Shown here piece by piece: positions 1-8,653 of a stretch of 46,327 bases of DNA. The DNA comes from CAWCLK01 sp963796225 (GTDB taxonomy: Bacteria; Actinomycetota; Nitriliruptoria; Nitriliruptorales; Nitriliruptoraceae), in the NCBI GenBank assembly GCA_963796225.1, contig CAWCLK010000048.1, positions 1-46,327 on the forward strand. The letters run 5' to 3'. The translations under genes were made by a program, and so were the position numbers. The notes beneath the pieces are model-generated. The model ran no database searches, was not told the origin of the DNA, and worked only from the letters and a program-made list of their open reading frames with translations. The stretch's first letter is position 1; each line of letters opens with the position of its first letter.

Positions 1-851
1 TAGCGGGTGTGGCGGGTGGACACACCGGCCGCGGCGAGGCGGTCGGCGTAGGCGGTCCCCTCGTCGCGCAACGGGTCGTGCTCGGCGGTCTGCACCAGGG
101 CGGGGGCCACGCCGGCCAGGTCGTCGACGAACCACGGCGACACGCGCGGGTCGGCCGGGTCGACCTCGTCGGCGAGGTAGTGCCCGCGGAAGGCGTCGAT
201 GTCCTCCCGGGTGAGGATCGGGGCGTCCGCCAGCTCGCGGATCGACGGGAACGACGTGGTCAGGTCCACGCCCGGGTAGACCAGCGCCTGTCCCGCGACG
301 TCGAGGTCACCGGCGTCGCGCGCGGCGATCGCGACCAGCGCCGCCAGGTTCCCACCCGCGCTGTCCCCCGCGACCACCAGCGGCCCCGTGGCCCCGAGCT
401 CGGCGGCGTGGTCCGCGATCCACCGCGTGGCCGCGATCGCGTCCTCGGTCGCCGCGGGAGCGCGGTGCTCGGGGGCCTTGCGGTAGTCCACGGCGACCAC
501 CAGCGCCCCGGCGTCCTCGGCGATCGACGAGCACGCCCAGTCGTACTGGGCCGGTCCCCCCAGCACCCAGCCCCCGCCGTGGAACCACACCACCAGCGGG
601 GCGTCGGCGGCCACCCCCGGTGGGCGGTGGACCCGTGCGGCCAGCTCGCCTGCGGCGCCACCGACGGTCCGCGTCTCGATGGCGACGTCGCGCCGCGGGT
701 GGCCGAACAGCGCCAGCCCGAGGCGCTGGACCACCGGGTCCAGCCCGGGCACGTGCGGGAGCCGGGTCACCCGCGACCGCTGGATCTCCTCCAGCGACAT
801 GTCCTCGATCGAGCCGCCCAGCGCCCGGCGGGCACGGTCCAGCAGCAGCAC
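1..851 (-). CDS. alpha/beta hydrolase, HSL-type esterase, 3' end outside window
   Basis: Reading the minus strand gives a continuous frame that runs off the left edge, so the C-terminus is missing. It has the oxyanion-hole motif HGGGW (forward bases near 575), then DYRKAPEH, and the nucleophile motif GDSAGGN (near 365), all typical of the hormone-sensitive-lipase (GDXG) family of carboxylesterases. A segment resembling AEHDPLRDEG near base 80 carries the expected acid residue; the catalytic His would lie beyond the edge. The start is taken as GTG at 851 (reading MLLLDRARRALGG), but it is uncertain because no clear ribosome site precedes it. Substrate cannot be told; this family cleaves short acyl esters. 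Confidence 0.8.
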   Translation of the reverse strand, partial: MLLLDRARRALGGSIEDMSLEEIQRSRVTRLPHVPGLDPVVQRLGLALFGHPRRDVAIETRTVGGAAGELAARVHRPPGVAADAPLVVWFHGGGWVLGGPAQYDWACSSIAEDAGALVVAVDYRKAPEHRAPAATEDAIAATRWIADHAAELGATGPLVVAGDSAGGNLAALVAIAARDAGDLDVAGQALVYPGVDLTTSFPSIRELADAPILTREDIDAFRGHYLADEVDPADPRVSPWFVDDLAGVAPALVQTAEHDPLRDEGTAYADRLAAAGVSTRHTR

Positions 852-914
852 ACTCGGGAATTGAGACGCACGACGGACTCCGGGTGGGGACGGGGCGGGA
901 CGACCTGGCGGACG

Positions 915-1338
915 CTACTCGTCGCGCACGAGGCCGTAGGCGTGGGCGGGGCGAAGCCGGATGACGAGCCGGCAGTCGCGGACCATCGCGGCGTCGTACT
1001 CGTCCCAGTCGTCGTGCTCGCCCTGGATGGACCGGTACACCGACCGCAGCTCGCGGCAGGTCGCATCACCGGGCTCGCTGGCGACCGGCGACAGCTCGGC
1101 GTCGCCCTCGAGCACCACGTACTGCCAGAAGTCGTCGCTGGTGACGTGCAGGCTCGCCCGGGGGTCACGACGCAGGTTGGCGGTCTTGGCCCGGTCGTCG
1201 GTCACCGACACCCGCACCACCCCGTCGTCGAAGCCGTACATGATGTTCGACGCCTGCGGCCGGCCGTTGTGGCGCAGGGTCAGCAGGTACTCCGGCGCGG
1301 CGGGCGGCCACGAAGGTGAGGGCACGGTCGAGGTCCAT
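915..1338 (-). CDS. PPOX-class F420-type oxidoreductase (one frameshift)
   Basis: A small flavin/F420-binding split-barrel protein of about 140 residues. The segment LLTLRHNGRPQASNIMYGF followed by VRVSVTDDRAKTANLRRDPRA is typical of the PPOX-type F420-dependent family, which reduces or binds the deazaflavin cofactor F420. The natural start is ATG at 1338 (MDLDRALTFVAARRAG); one extra base near 1287 then throws the frame, and the rest continues in the next frame to the stop at 915. The longer in-frame start at 1379 gives a nonsense N-terminus and is not used. Family is secure; the substrate is unknown. Confidence 0.8.
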
Positions 1339-1362
1339 GGGCAGGTCCTTCTCGGGGTGGGC

Positions 1363-1819
1363 TCAGGGGACGACGACACCGGGCTGGTCCATGACCACGC
1401 AGGTGCCCGCGGACAGCTCCACGAGCTCGCCCGGGACGGTGCTCGACACCGCGTCCACGGGCACGGATCGGACGCGCAGGTCCGAGCAGATCACGTCGAC
1501 GCGCTGGCTCGGGGGCAGCGGCGGGGACGTCGGTCGGGTCGGCGTCGGCAAGGGCGGGGCGGGCGGGTCCTCGGCGAGGACGACCGCGGTGTCGTCGAGT
1601 GCCGTGGGTGCCGCCGTCGGCGCGGCGTCGGGGCGGCCGAGCACCACGACCGCGGCCAGTGCCGCCGCGACGGCCGTCCCTCCGGCGGCGGGGGACGAGC
1701 CACCGGCGACGGGCCCGGGGCGGGGCGACGAGGTCGGCGATCGGTCCGCCGCACCGGTTGCACCAGCGCCCCGCCGGCACCTCGTGCCGGCAGGTCGGGC
1801 AGCTCGTGTCCTTGCGCAT
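1363..1819 (-). CDS. zinc-ribbon membrane-anchored protein (one frameshift)
   Basis: Starts at ATG 1819 with a zinc-ribbon head: CPTC then CNRCGG within the first 25 residues, typical of small double-zinc-ribbon tails or heads. The frame switches near 1700-1715, after which a hydrophobic Ala/Val segment (GGTAVAAALAAVVVLG) looks like a single membrane helix. It is followed by a Pro/Thr-rich linker and a C-terminal domain of about 60 residues ending at the stop at 1363. No family beyond the zinc ribbon is recognised. The layout (cytoplasmic zinc ribbon, membrane helix, extracytoplasmic domain) suggests a small envelope protein, but this is inference. Confidence 0.55.
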
Positions 1820-1886
1820 GCTCGTGGTTCGGCGCCGACGCCCCGCGGGTGGCACCGTGTCCGATCATCGACGACGAGGCACGATC

Positions 1887-2549
1887 GTGGCACACATCGG
1901 GATCGTCCACCCGGGCGAGATGGGCAGCTGGGCTGCGACGGTGGCGATTCGTGAACTGGCCACGCCAGCCGGGTCTCGGCGGCGCTCTGCTGCAGCGGAG
2001 CGCTTCACGTGGCCGGGCTCGTGGACCGGGGCACCATCCGACGAGCCCGGCACGACCCGGCTGTACCTGTCGGGGTCCCGCGCCGCCGAGGTCGGGGCGT
2101 GGTTCACGACGGGGCGCCCCGCCCCGGTGGTGCTCGACGGCGACGTCGGTGCCGCGTCGGCGGTCAAGGTCGGGTTCGCGGGCTGGACCAAGGGCTCCGC
2201 GGCGCTGCTGCTCGCCATGCGTGCCTACGCCCGGGCCGAGGGCGTGGAGCCGGCGGTCCTCGACGCCTGGGCCCACGGCCTGGACGGGGTGCGGGAGCGG
2301 TCGGACGCGGTGGCCGGCTCGGTGCACCGCAAGGCCTGGCGCTTCGTCGGCGAGATGGAGGAGCTGGCCGAGGCGCTGGCCGTCACGCTGCGCTCCGCGG
2401 TGTTCGCCTCCCTCGCGGACCTCAAGGACGCCCCGGTCCCCCAGGACCCGGCCGTCGTCCTCGCACGCCTCCTCGGCCAGGACGACCCACCTACCGCGCG
2501 GTGGGCGACGACCGCACAATCTCTTTGCAGAATTTCTCTGCAGAGATAG
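1887..2549 (+). pseudogene. DUF1932 / 6-phosphogluconate-dehydrogenase-like protein, internally deleted
   Basis: The N-terminus (GTG at 1887, reading VAHIGIVHPGEMG) is the nucleotide-binding start of the NAD-binding family that carries a DUF1932 C-terminal domain. The C-terminal part is well kept: GTTRLYLSG, then GAASAVKVGFAGWTKGSAAL, which is the DUF1932 helical core. Almost the whole Rossmann domain between them is missing: only about 30 poorly matching residues separate the first glycine loop from the second domain, where roughly 90 more are expected. The product is 220 residues against about 280-300 for the family. Probably non-functional, through a deletion plus possible frameshifts. The reading frame also runs through the operator-like repeat at 2519-2547. 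Confidence 0.55.
2519..2547. promoter_or_regulatory. putative ArsR-type operator
   Basis: A 29-base, A/T-rich island in otherwise about 75% GC DNA, holding two near-palindromic units, CTTTGCAGA and CTCTGCAGAG, bounded by ATCTCT and AGAGAT. It ends 12 bases before the start of the ArsR-like regulator. Paired TTTGCA-type palindromes in front of winged-helix regulators with a downstream MFS gene fit autoregulation. The site is seen; its use as an operator is inferred. Confidence 0.55.
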
Positions 2550-2559
2550 TGTGCGATCC

Positions 2560-3181
2560 ATGGACACCGACTACACCACCCCCGCCTCCCGTCCGGCCAC
2601 TACCCTGACGCCCCGACGGGGCGGGTCCGGCTCGACAGCCAACGGCTGCGTGCCCTGGCCCATCCCCTGCGGCTGCGCCTGCTCGCCGCGCTGCGGCTGT
2701 TCGGGCCGGCGACGGCCACCGAGCTGGCCCGGCGGCTCGACACCAACTCGGGCCAGACCAGCTACCACCTGCGGCAGCTCGCCGAGGTGGGCCTGATCGA
2801 GGACGACCCCGACCACTCCACGGCCCGGGACCGGTACTGGCGGGCGGCCCACGACACGACCTCGTGGTCGTCGTCCAGTTCCGCGACGACCCCGACGACT
2901 GGGCCGCCGACACGCTGCTGCTGGGCCAGGTCACCCGCGTGCACGGGCGATGGATGGACGAAGCGCTGGCCGCCCGCGACACGTGGGACCCCGCGTGGCT
3001 CGCGGCCAGCGACATCGGCGACGCCGAGCTGCACCTGACGCCGGAGCGGCTGCGGGCGCTCAACGACGACATCCACGCGGTCATCGAGCGCTACCGCACG
3101 CCCGCGGACCACGACGCCCCGGGCGCCGAGCGCGTCACCGTCCTGTACGCCTCGTCCCCCTACCCGGAGCCGACGCTGTGA
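2560..3181 (+). CDS. ArsR-family winged-helix transcriptional regulator (two frameshifts)
   Basis: ATG at 2560. After a frameshift near 2610 the reading gives a clear winged helix: LRALAHPLRLRLLAALRLFG, then ATELARRLDTNSGQTSYHLRQ (recognition helix) and LAEVGLIED. A second frameshift near 2875 leads into an alpha-helical C-terminus ending at 3181 (PYPEPTL). About 205 residues, the size of the ArsR/HTH_20 regulators common in actinobacteria. It lies 40 bases before an MFS gene on the same strand, so it probably controls that exporter and itself through the repeat at 2519-2547. There is no metal-binding cysteine pair in the recognition helix, so the ligand is unknown and arsenic is not implied. 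Confidence 0.75.
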
Positions 3182-3221
3182 GCTGCCACCACGACGACAA
3201 CGGCTCCGCGGAGCCGACGCT

Positions 3222-4504
3222 GTGACCGCCCTCGACGCGCGATCGGTCCGCCGACGCTTCCTGCTGCTCCGCGGCCTGCGCTGGCTGCCCACCGGCCTGT
3301 TCATCCCGGTGATCATCCTGATCACGACCGGCCGCGGCTTCACGCTGACCCAGATCGGGGTGGTCGCGGCGGCCCAGGGGCTGGTCGTGCTGTGCCTCGA
3401 GCTGCCCACCGGCGGGCTGGCTGACGCAGTGGGGCGCCGCCCCGTCCTGCTCGGTGCCACGGCGGTCGACCTCGTCGCCGTCGCCGTGTTCGCGTTCTGG
3501 GGCCGGTCGCTGTCGCTGCTGCTGCTCGTGTGGGCACTGCAGGGCGTGTACCGGGCGCTGGAGTCGGGGCCGTTGGACGCCTGGTACGTCGACGCCGCGC
3601 TGGCCGCCGACCCCGACGCCGACATCGAGGCGGGGTTGGGCCACGCGGGTGCCGCGCTCGGGGGCGCCATCGCCCTCGGGTCGGTGGCGTCGTCGGTGCT
3701 GGTCGCCGTGGCCCCCTTCCCCGGGGTCGACCCGCTGGTCGGGCCCCTGCTGGTCTACCTGGCGCTGCGGGTCGTCGAGATCGCCATGCTGGCCACGCTG
3801 ATGACCGAGGTCCGCGCCCCCGTGGGGATGCGCGGCCTGGCCCGCACCGTGCGCCAGGTCCCGACCGTCGTGGCCGACGGGGTCCGGGTCGTGCGCCACT
3901 CGCGGGCGCTGCTGGCGCTGGTGGCGGTCGAGCTGTTCTGGGGCTTCGGCATGGTGACCGGGAGAACCTGGTGCCGCCCCGGCTCGAGCAGGTGGTGGGG
4001 TCGGCAGACCGTGCCGCGTCCCTGCTCGGCCCGGTCGGGGCGGCCGCGTGGGTCGCCAGCGCGCTGGCCGCGGGCCTGGTCCCGCGACTGGCCCGACGGT
4101 TCGGGTCCGCCCCGACCGCCGCCGCAATGCGGGTCGGCCAGGGGCTGACGGTCCTTGGCATGGGCCTGGCCGCCGGACCAGTGGACATCGTCGCCGGCTA
4201 CGTCGGCACCTACGCGATCCACGGCGCGGCCAACCCCGTCCACCAGGCGATGCTGCACCGCGAGGTGGACGGTCCGCACCGCACCACGGTCCTGTCGGTC
4301 AACTCCATGGTGGCGATGCCGGCCGGGGCGATCGGGGGGATCGCCCTCGGGGCGCTGGCCGACCGCACCTCGATCACCACGGCGATGGTCGTCGGCGCCG
4401 CCGTGCTGGCCGTCGCCGCGCCGCTCTACTTCGTGGCCAGGCCCGCGAGCAGGTCGAGCGTGGTCTCCAGCACCATGTCACCGAAGCAGCGGTCGATGGC
4501 GTAG
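3222..4504 (+). CDS. MFS transporter (one frameshift)
   Basis: Membrane transporter of about 425 residues with roughly 12 hydrophobic segments. The loop LADAVGRRPVLLG between helices 2 and 3 is the major-facilitator A motif. Start is GTG at 3222. The frame breaks at the GGG at 3960-3962: one more G restores a single frame through ENLVPPRLEQVV and on to the stop at 4504. Placed directly after an ArsR-type regulator, so a regulated efflux pump is likely; the substrate is unknown. Its last 79 bases overlap the convergent ceramidase-like gene, an unusually long 3' overlap that may mean the true stop is earlier. Confidence 0.75.
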
Positions 4505-6145
4505 CTGTCCTCGTAGTTGAAAAGGCGAACCCGCCGAACGCGAAGCCGAGGCCCTGCTGGCCGACCGGGTTGAGCTCGAAGCTCTGCGGGATGTAGCCCA
4601 GCGCGTCGTTGGCCTGCGCCAGCGGCAGGGTCACCGCCGCCGGGGACTTCTCCTTGATGGTGTTGGTGAGGTTGGAGAAGAGCTCGCCCGGCCCCGTGGT
4701 CACGGCCAGCCCGTCACCGATCATCGCCGCCGCGACCGGCACCTCGGCGCTGAACACCGACGCCGACGTGCACGGGGCGGTGTCGGGATGCTCGCCGGTG
4801 ACCACCTGGGCGGGGATCGGGTCGAACTGGTGGTCGAAGAACCCGGGCGTGGCCAGGGCCGTCAGCGGCACGTTGGTCGCGGGCTGCCGGTAGGTGATGC
4901 GGGTGGTGCGGATGTCGGTGTCGGTCAGGATCGTGCCGTCACCGGCGGCCGGCAGCTCGTTCGCCAGCGCCACGCCCATGTCGGTGCCGCCGGAGGTCGA
5001 CATGTTCCCCAGGCCCGTCATCATGTGCAGGCCGACGCCGCCGAACCGCTGCTCCAGGCGCTGCTCGAAGCGGCCCACCCAGTCCGGGTCCGCGACGCCG
5101 GACTCGTGGTCCCGCGTGGTCGGGTGCGCCGCGTAGCCGCCCAGCGTGGCGACCACGGCCGGGGCGTCACGATCGGCGTCCACGACGTACCGGCCGTCGC
5201 GCACGGCCAGGGCGCGCAGCCACCCGACCTGCTGCTCCTCGGCCGCCCGGTAGGTGTCGCGGCGCTCGTGGTTGTGCTCGCGGGCGCGCTCCTCGCCAAC
5301 CTCCAGCACCGCCGGGACGGCCTCGTTGACCGAGGTCCGGATGACGTCCTCGATCGTCGACGTGACCTGCTGCATGTACCAGTCGGGCACGAAGCCCCAG
5401 CCGCCGATGAAGTCCGGTGAGGTGTGGGAGTGGGTGGCGGCGATGACGATGCCGGACGGGTCGATCTCCAGCTCCTTCCCCATGCGCTCGCTGATCTGCT
5501 TGATGCCGCAGTCGTCGCACTTCGAGGCGTAGTCCCAGAACCAGCCCTCGCCGTCCACGATCACCAGCACCAGCGCGTCGCCCTCGGCGTCCTTCACGGC
5601 CATGCCGCGCACGCCGAGGCCGTACACCTCGTCGAAGGTCGTGATCGGGAACATCGGCCCGATCCCGTATCCGCCCATGTAGAGGCAGTCGGGGTTCTCG
5701 GGCCACGGCGTGCCCGTGGACGCCACGTGGTCGAGCAGCGACAGGTCGCCGCCGCCGATGGCCTCCAGCGTGCTGGGGGCGAGCACGGCGCAGGCGTCGT
5801 AGTCGGTCTCCCAGGTCGCACCCTCGGGGACCTGCGGGGCGATGGAACGGGACGCGGCCCCGACCTGCACCACCGAGGCGTCGGCGGGCAGGGGTGCCCC
5901 GAGGGCGTCGTCCGTGCCGTCGTCGTTGCCTCCGTTCCCGTTGCCGTTGCCGTTGCCCCGGCGCTGCCCCTGCGCCCCGGACGGGTCCACGGTGTCGGCC
6001 ATCGCCGGCGGGGCGGGCGTCGCGGGGTGAGGACGTCGGCGACGTCGACCCCGACGGGGCCAGTGGCGGCCACGCCGAGGGCGGCGACGGCCGTGAGCGC
6101 CCCGGTGGTGACCACGAGGACGATGCGACGGAGGACGGGCGACAT
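4426..6145 (-). CDS. secreted neutral/alkaline ceramidase-like hydrolase (two frameshifts)
   Basis: Start ATG at 6145 gives a signal peptide (MSPVLRRIVLVVTTGALTAV) and a short polar linker with a GNGNGNGNGGN run. The body has HSHTSPDFIGGWG, in the position of the metal-binding HTHSGPGG region of neutral ceramidases, and HPTTRDHESG. A frameshift at the four-G run 6024-6027 separates the signal peptide from the body. Another at the A-run 4520-4523 separates the body from the proper end (NYEDSYAIDRCFGDMV...LATK, stop at 4426). Both are one-base losses in homopolymers. The usual NxGDVSPN active-site motif is not evident; MTGLGNMSTSGG sits where it might be, so this is a divergent member. Likely exported; hydrolysis of an amide or ester lipid is inferred. 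Confidence 0.65.
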
Positions 6146-6241
6146 GAGGGCTCCTGAAAAACCGGTCGGTATCCAGGTTCGCCGGGGCCGGCCGTCGTTC
6201 CTCCCCACGTCCTACGCTTGCGCGCCGCAGCAAGGACCGCG

Positions 6242-7021
6242 ATGGACGACCTCGCACGGGCCCACGCCCTCGAGCACGACTGGCTGCGGAGGCTGGCGAC
6301 CACAGCCGCGCCGGTGCAGGTCGGCGGCCGCGTCGTCGGGACCACCCTCCTCACCGCCCCGGTCCCGCGGGTCCGCGACCACAACGCGGTGCTGCTCGAC
6401 CCCGCCCCGGAGCTGGCGGGCGAGGACGTGGCCGACCTGCTCGACGCGGAGCTCGGCGGTCGGGGGGTGGCCCACCGCCGCCTGTACTGCGACCCGGACG
6501 ACGCCGACCGCTGGGAACAGGACCTCGCGGGGCGAGGGCTGCAGCGGGCCGACACCGTCGTGCTGCGGTGGCCCGGCGGCACGCTGGACGCGCCCCGCGA
6601 CATCACGATCGTGGAGGCCGACGACGACCTGACCCGGACGCTGGTACGACGCCTGCGCGCGGACGACGCTCCGGACCCCGCCTTCGTGGAGCAGCTGGTC
6701 TGGCTGGCGCACGCCCAACAGGCCGCCGGGGCGCGCGTGCTCGCCGCCCTCGACGGCGACCGCCCCGTCGGCGGGGTCCGGGTGTTCCCCGGTCCCGACG
6801 CCGCCCAGGTCGAGGAGCTCGACGTGCACCCCAACGCCCAGGGACGGGGACTCGGCCGGGCCCTGCTCGCGCGTGCGCTCGCCGTCGCCGGCGACGTGGA
6901 CCTGGTGGTCCTCACCGCCGAGGCCGACGACTGGCCCCTGCACTGGTACGAGCGGCTGGGACTGGTGCACCTGGGACGTTCGTCCGGGTTCGTCCGGCCT
7001 ACCGACACGACGAGTGCCTAG
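6242..7021 (+). CDS. GNAT family N-acetyltransferase
   Basis: A 259-residue protein with ATG at 6242. The C-terminal half is a clear GNAT fold with the acetyl-CoA loop in VHPNAQGRGLGRALLARAL (Q-x-x-G-x-G/A) and the closing HWYERLGLVHLG. The N-terminal half (about residues 20-115) looks like a degenerate second domain, as in other two-domain actinobacterial GNATs. It is divergent from the ceramidase-like gene, with about 96 bases between them; a TACGCT -10-like hexamer lies at 6213. The acceptor substrate cannot be deduced. Confidence 0.8.
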   Translation: MDDLARAHALEHDWLRRLATTAAPVQVGGRVVGTTLLTAPVPRVRDHNAVLLDPAPELAGEDVADLLDAELGGRGVAHRRLYCDPDDADRWEQDLAGRGLQRADTVVLRWPGGTLDAPRDITIVEADDDLTRTLVRRLRADDAPDPAFVEQLVWLAHAQQAAGARVLAALDGDRPVGGVRVFPGPDAAQVEELDVHPNAQGRGLGRALLARALAVAGDVDLVVLTAEADDWPLHWYERLGLVHLGRSSGFVRPTDTTSA

Positions 7022-7059
7022 GTTCGAACGACATCCCGGACGCGACCAAGGACCCTCAC

Positions 7060-7710
7060 GTGCGCGTGGCCATCGCCGGAGCCCACGGCCAGATCGCTCG
7101 CCTCCTGGCTCGCCGGCTCGTCGCCGACGGCCACGAGGTGGTGGGCCTGGTGCGCAACCCCGACCACGTCCCGGACCTCGCCGAGGACGGCACGCAGGGC
7201 GTCGTGCTGGACCTCGAGGCGGCCGAGACCACCGACATCGAGGAGGCGATCGCGGGCGCTGACGCGCTGGTGTTCGCAGCGGGCGCCGGCCCGGGCTCGG
7301 GTGCGGCGCGCAAGGAGACGGTGGACTTCGGGGCGGCGCTGCGGTGCCTCACCGCCATGCAGGTCGCCGGGGTCCGTCGGTACGTCATGGTGTCGGCCAT
7401 GGGGACCGACGACCCACCCCAGGACGACGAGGTGTTCAGCGTCTACCTGCGGGCCAAGGCACGCGCCGACCAGGCCGTGATGGACTCCGACCGCGACTGG
7501 ACGATCGTGCGCCCCGGCCGCCTGACCGACGACGAGGGGCGCGGCACCGTCCAGCTCGCACGGCACGTCGACCGGGGCGAGATCCCCCGCGACGACGTGG
7601 CCGCGGTGCTCGCCGCCGTGCTCGGCGACCCGCGGACCGCTGGGCACGTGGTCGAGGTCGTCGGCGGGGACACCCCGATCGACGAGGCGCTGGCCGCCCT
7701 GACCGGCTGA
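7060..7710 (+). CDS. NAD(P)-binding SDR-like protein (NmrA/YwnB type)
   Basis: 216 residues from GTG 7060. The N-terminal VAIAGAHGQIARLLARRL holds the GxxGxxA dinucleotide loop of atypical short-chain dehydrogenases, followed by GADALVFAAGAGPGSG and VRRYVMVSAMGTDDP, where YVMVSA is the usual strand of this group. The catalytic YxxxK is replaced by YLRAKARADQ, which still has Tyr and Lys at workable spacing. End of domain GHVVEVVGGDTPIDEAL. It starts 38 bases after the GNAT stop on the same strand. The role could be redox sensing or sugar-nucleotide/quinone-type reduction; it cannot be fixed here. Confidence 0.8.
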   Translation: MRVAIAGAHGQIARLLARRLVADGHEVVGLVRNPDHVPDLAEDGTQGVVLDLEAAETTDIEEAIAGADALVFAAGAGPGSGAARKETVDFGAALRCLTAMQVAGVRRYVMVSAMGTDDPPQDDEVFSVYLRAKARADQAVMDSDRDWTIVRPGRLTDDEGRGTVQLARHVDRGEIPRDDVAAVLAAVLGDPRTAGHVVEVVGGDTPIDEALAALTG

Positions 7711-7819
7711 CCACCCCGGCGGCCCCGTCCGCGGCCGCGGTTGGTCCCGGACCACGGACGAGGCCATCCCGACGCAGCCTGCATCGAGGCGCCCACCTGT
7801 GGCGCAGGAAGGCATCCGC

Positions 7820-8644
7820 ATGAGCCCGCTCTTCTCCGGCACCGTCCACGGCAACGGACTGACGGCCCCGTCCCTCGGCTTCGGCACCTTCGAGCTGTCC
7901 CCCGAGGACGCCGAGCGGGGCGTCGCCGACGCCCTCGACCTCGGTTACCGCCACATCGACACGGCGTCGATGTACGGCAACGAGGAGGCCGTGGGAGCGG
8001 CGATCCGCGCCTCGGGCGTCGACCGCGACGACATCGTGGTGACCACCAAGGTCGCCCCCGAGGACGCCGACGACGTCGTCGGGTCCGCCGAGGCCAGCCT
8101 CAAGCGGCTCGACCTCGACCACGTCGACCTGCTGCTGATCCACTGGCCCAGCCACGACGCCCCGATCGAGCAGGTCGTCTCGGACCTCGACACCGCCCGC
8201 GAACGTGGCCTCACGCGTGCCATCGGCGTGTCCAACTACACGGCCGCGCAGGTCCGCCAGGCCGCGACCGTCGCCCCGCTGGCGACCAACCAGGTGGAGT
8301 ACCACCCCTTCCTGTCGCAGGAGGCGGTCCTCGAGGCCTGCCGTGACAACGAGATGTTCGTGACCGCCTACTCCCCGCTGGCCCGCGGGCTGGTCATGAA
8401 GGACTCGGTCCTGAACGAGATCGCGGCCGACGTGGACCGTGGCCCGGCCGAGGTCGCACTGCGGTGGCTGCTCGACCAGCGCGACGTCGCCGCCATCCCG
8501 CGCTCGTCCAACCGCGACCACATCGCCGCCAACCTCGGGGTGGACTTCGCCCTCACCCAGGCCCACCGCCTGCGGATCGACCAGCTGCCCAAGAACATCC
8601 GGCAGATCGACCCGCCGTTCGCGCCCCACTGGGACGAGGTCTGA
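7820..8644 (+). CDS. aldo/keto reductase
   Basis: NADPH-dependent carbonyl reductase of 274 residues. Seen in order: LGFGTFELSP, then GYRHIDTASMYGNEEAVGAAI (catalytic Asp and Tyr), TTKVAPED (catalytic Lys), LLLIHWPS (catalytic His region), IGVSNYT, and the cofactor-binding IPRSSNRDHIAANLGV. This is the 2,5-diketo-gluconate-reductase-like branch (AKR5). ATG 7820 is preferred over the in-frame GTG at 7799, because AGGAAGG at 7805-7811 is a good ribosome site for the ATG. Its stop lies nine bases from the convergent nagA stop, with no terminator between. Confidence 0.88.
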   Translation: MSPLFSGTVHGNGLTAPSLGFGTFELSPEDAERGVADALDLGYRHIDTASMYGNEEAVGAAIRASGVDRDDIVVTTKVAPEDADDVVGSAEASLKRLDLDHVDLLLIHWPSHDAPIEQVVSDLDTARERGLTRAIGVSNYTAAQVRQAATVAPLATNQVEYHPFLSQEAVLEACRDNEMFVTAYSPLARGLVMKDSVLNEIAADVDRGPAEVALRWLLDQRDVAAIPRSSNRDHIAANLGVDFALTQAHRLRIDQLPKNIRQIDPPFAPHWDEV

Positions 8645-8653
8645 CCCACCCGC

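Noticed and set aside
1363..1893. Longer start for the zinc-ribbon protein at 1893 in the second frame
   Set aside because: That N-terminus lacks the CxxC pairs; the other frame from 1819 carries them, so a frameshift explains the data better.
7015..7040. GGTTCGAACGACATCC resembles a tRNA T-arm
   Set aside because: No acceptor stem, D-arm or anticodon arm can be drawn around it; it lies between the GNAT stop and the next gene start.
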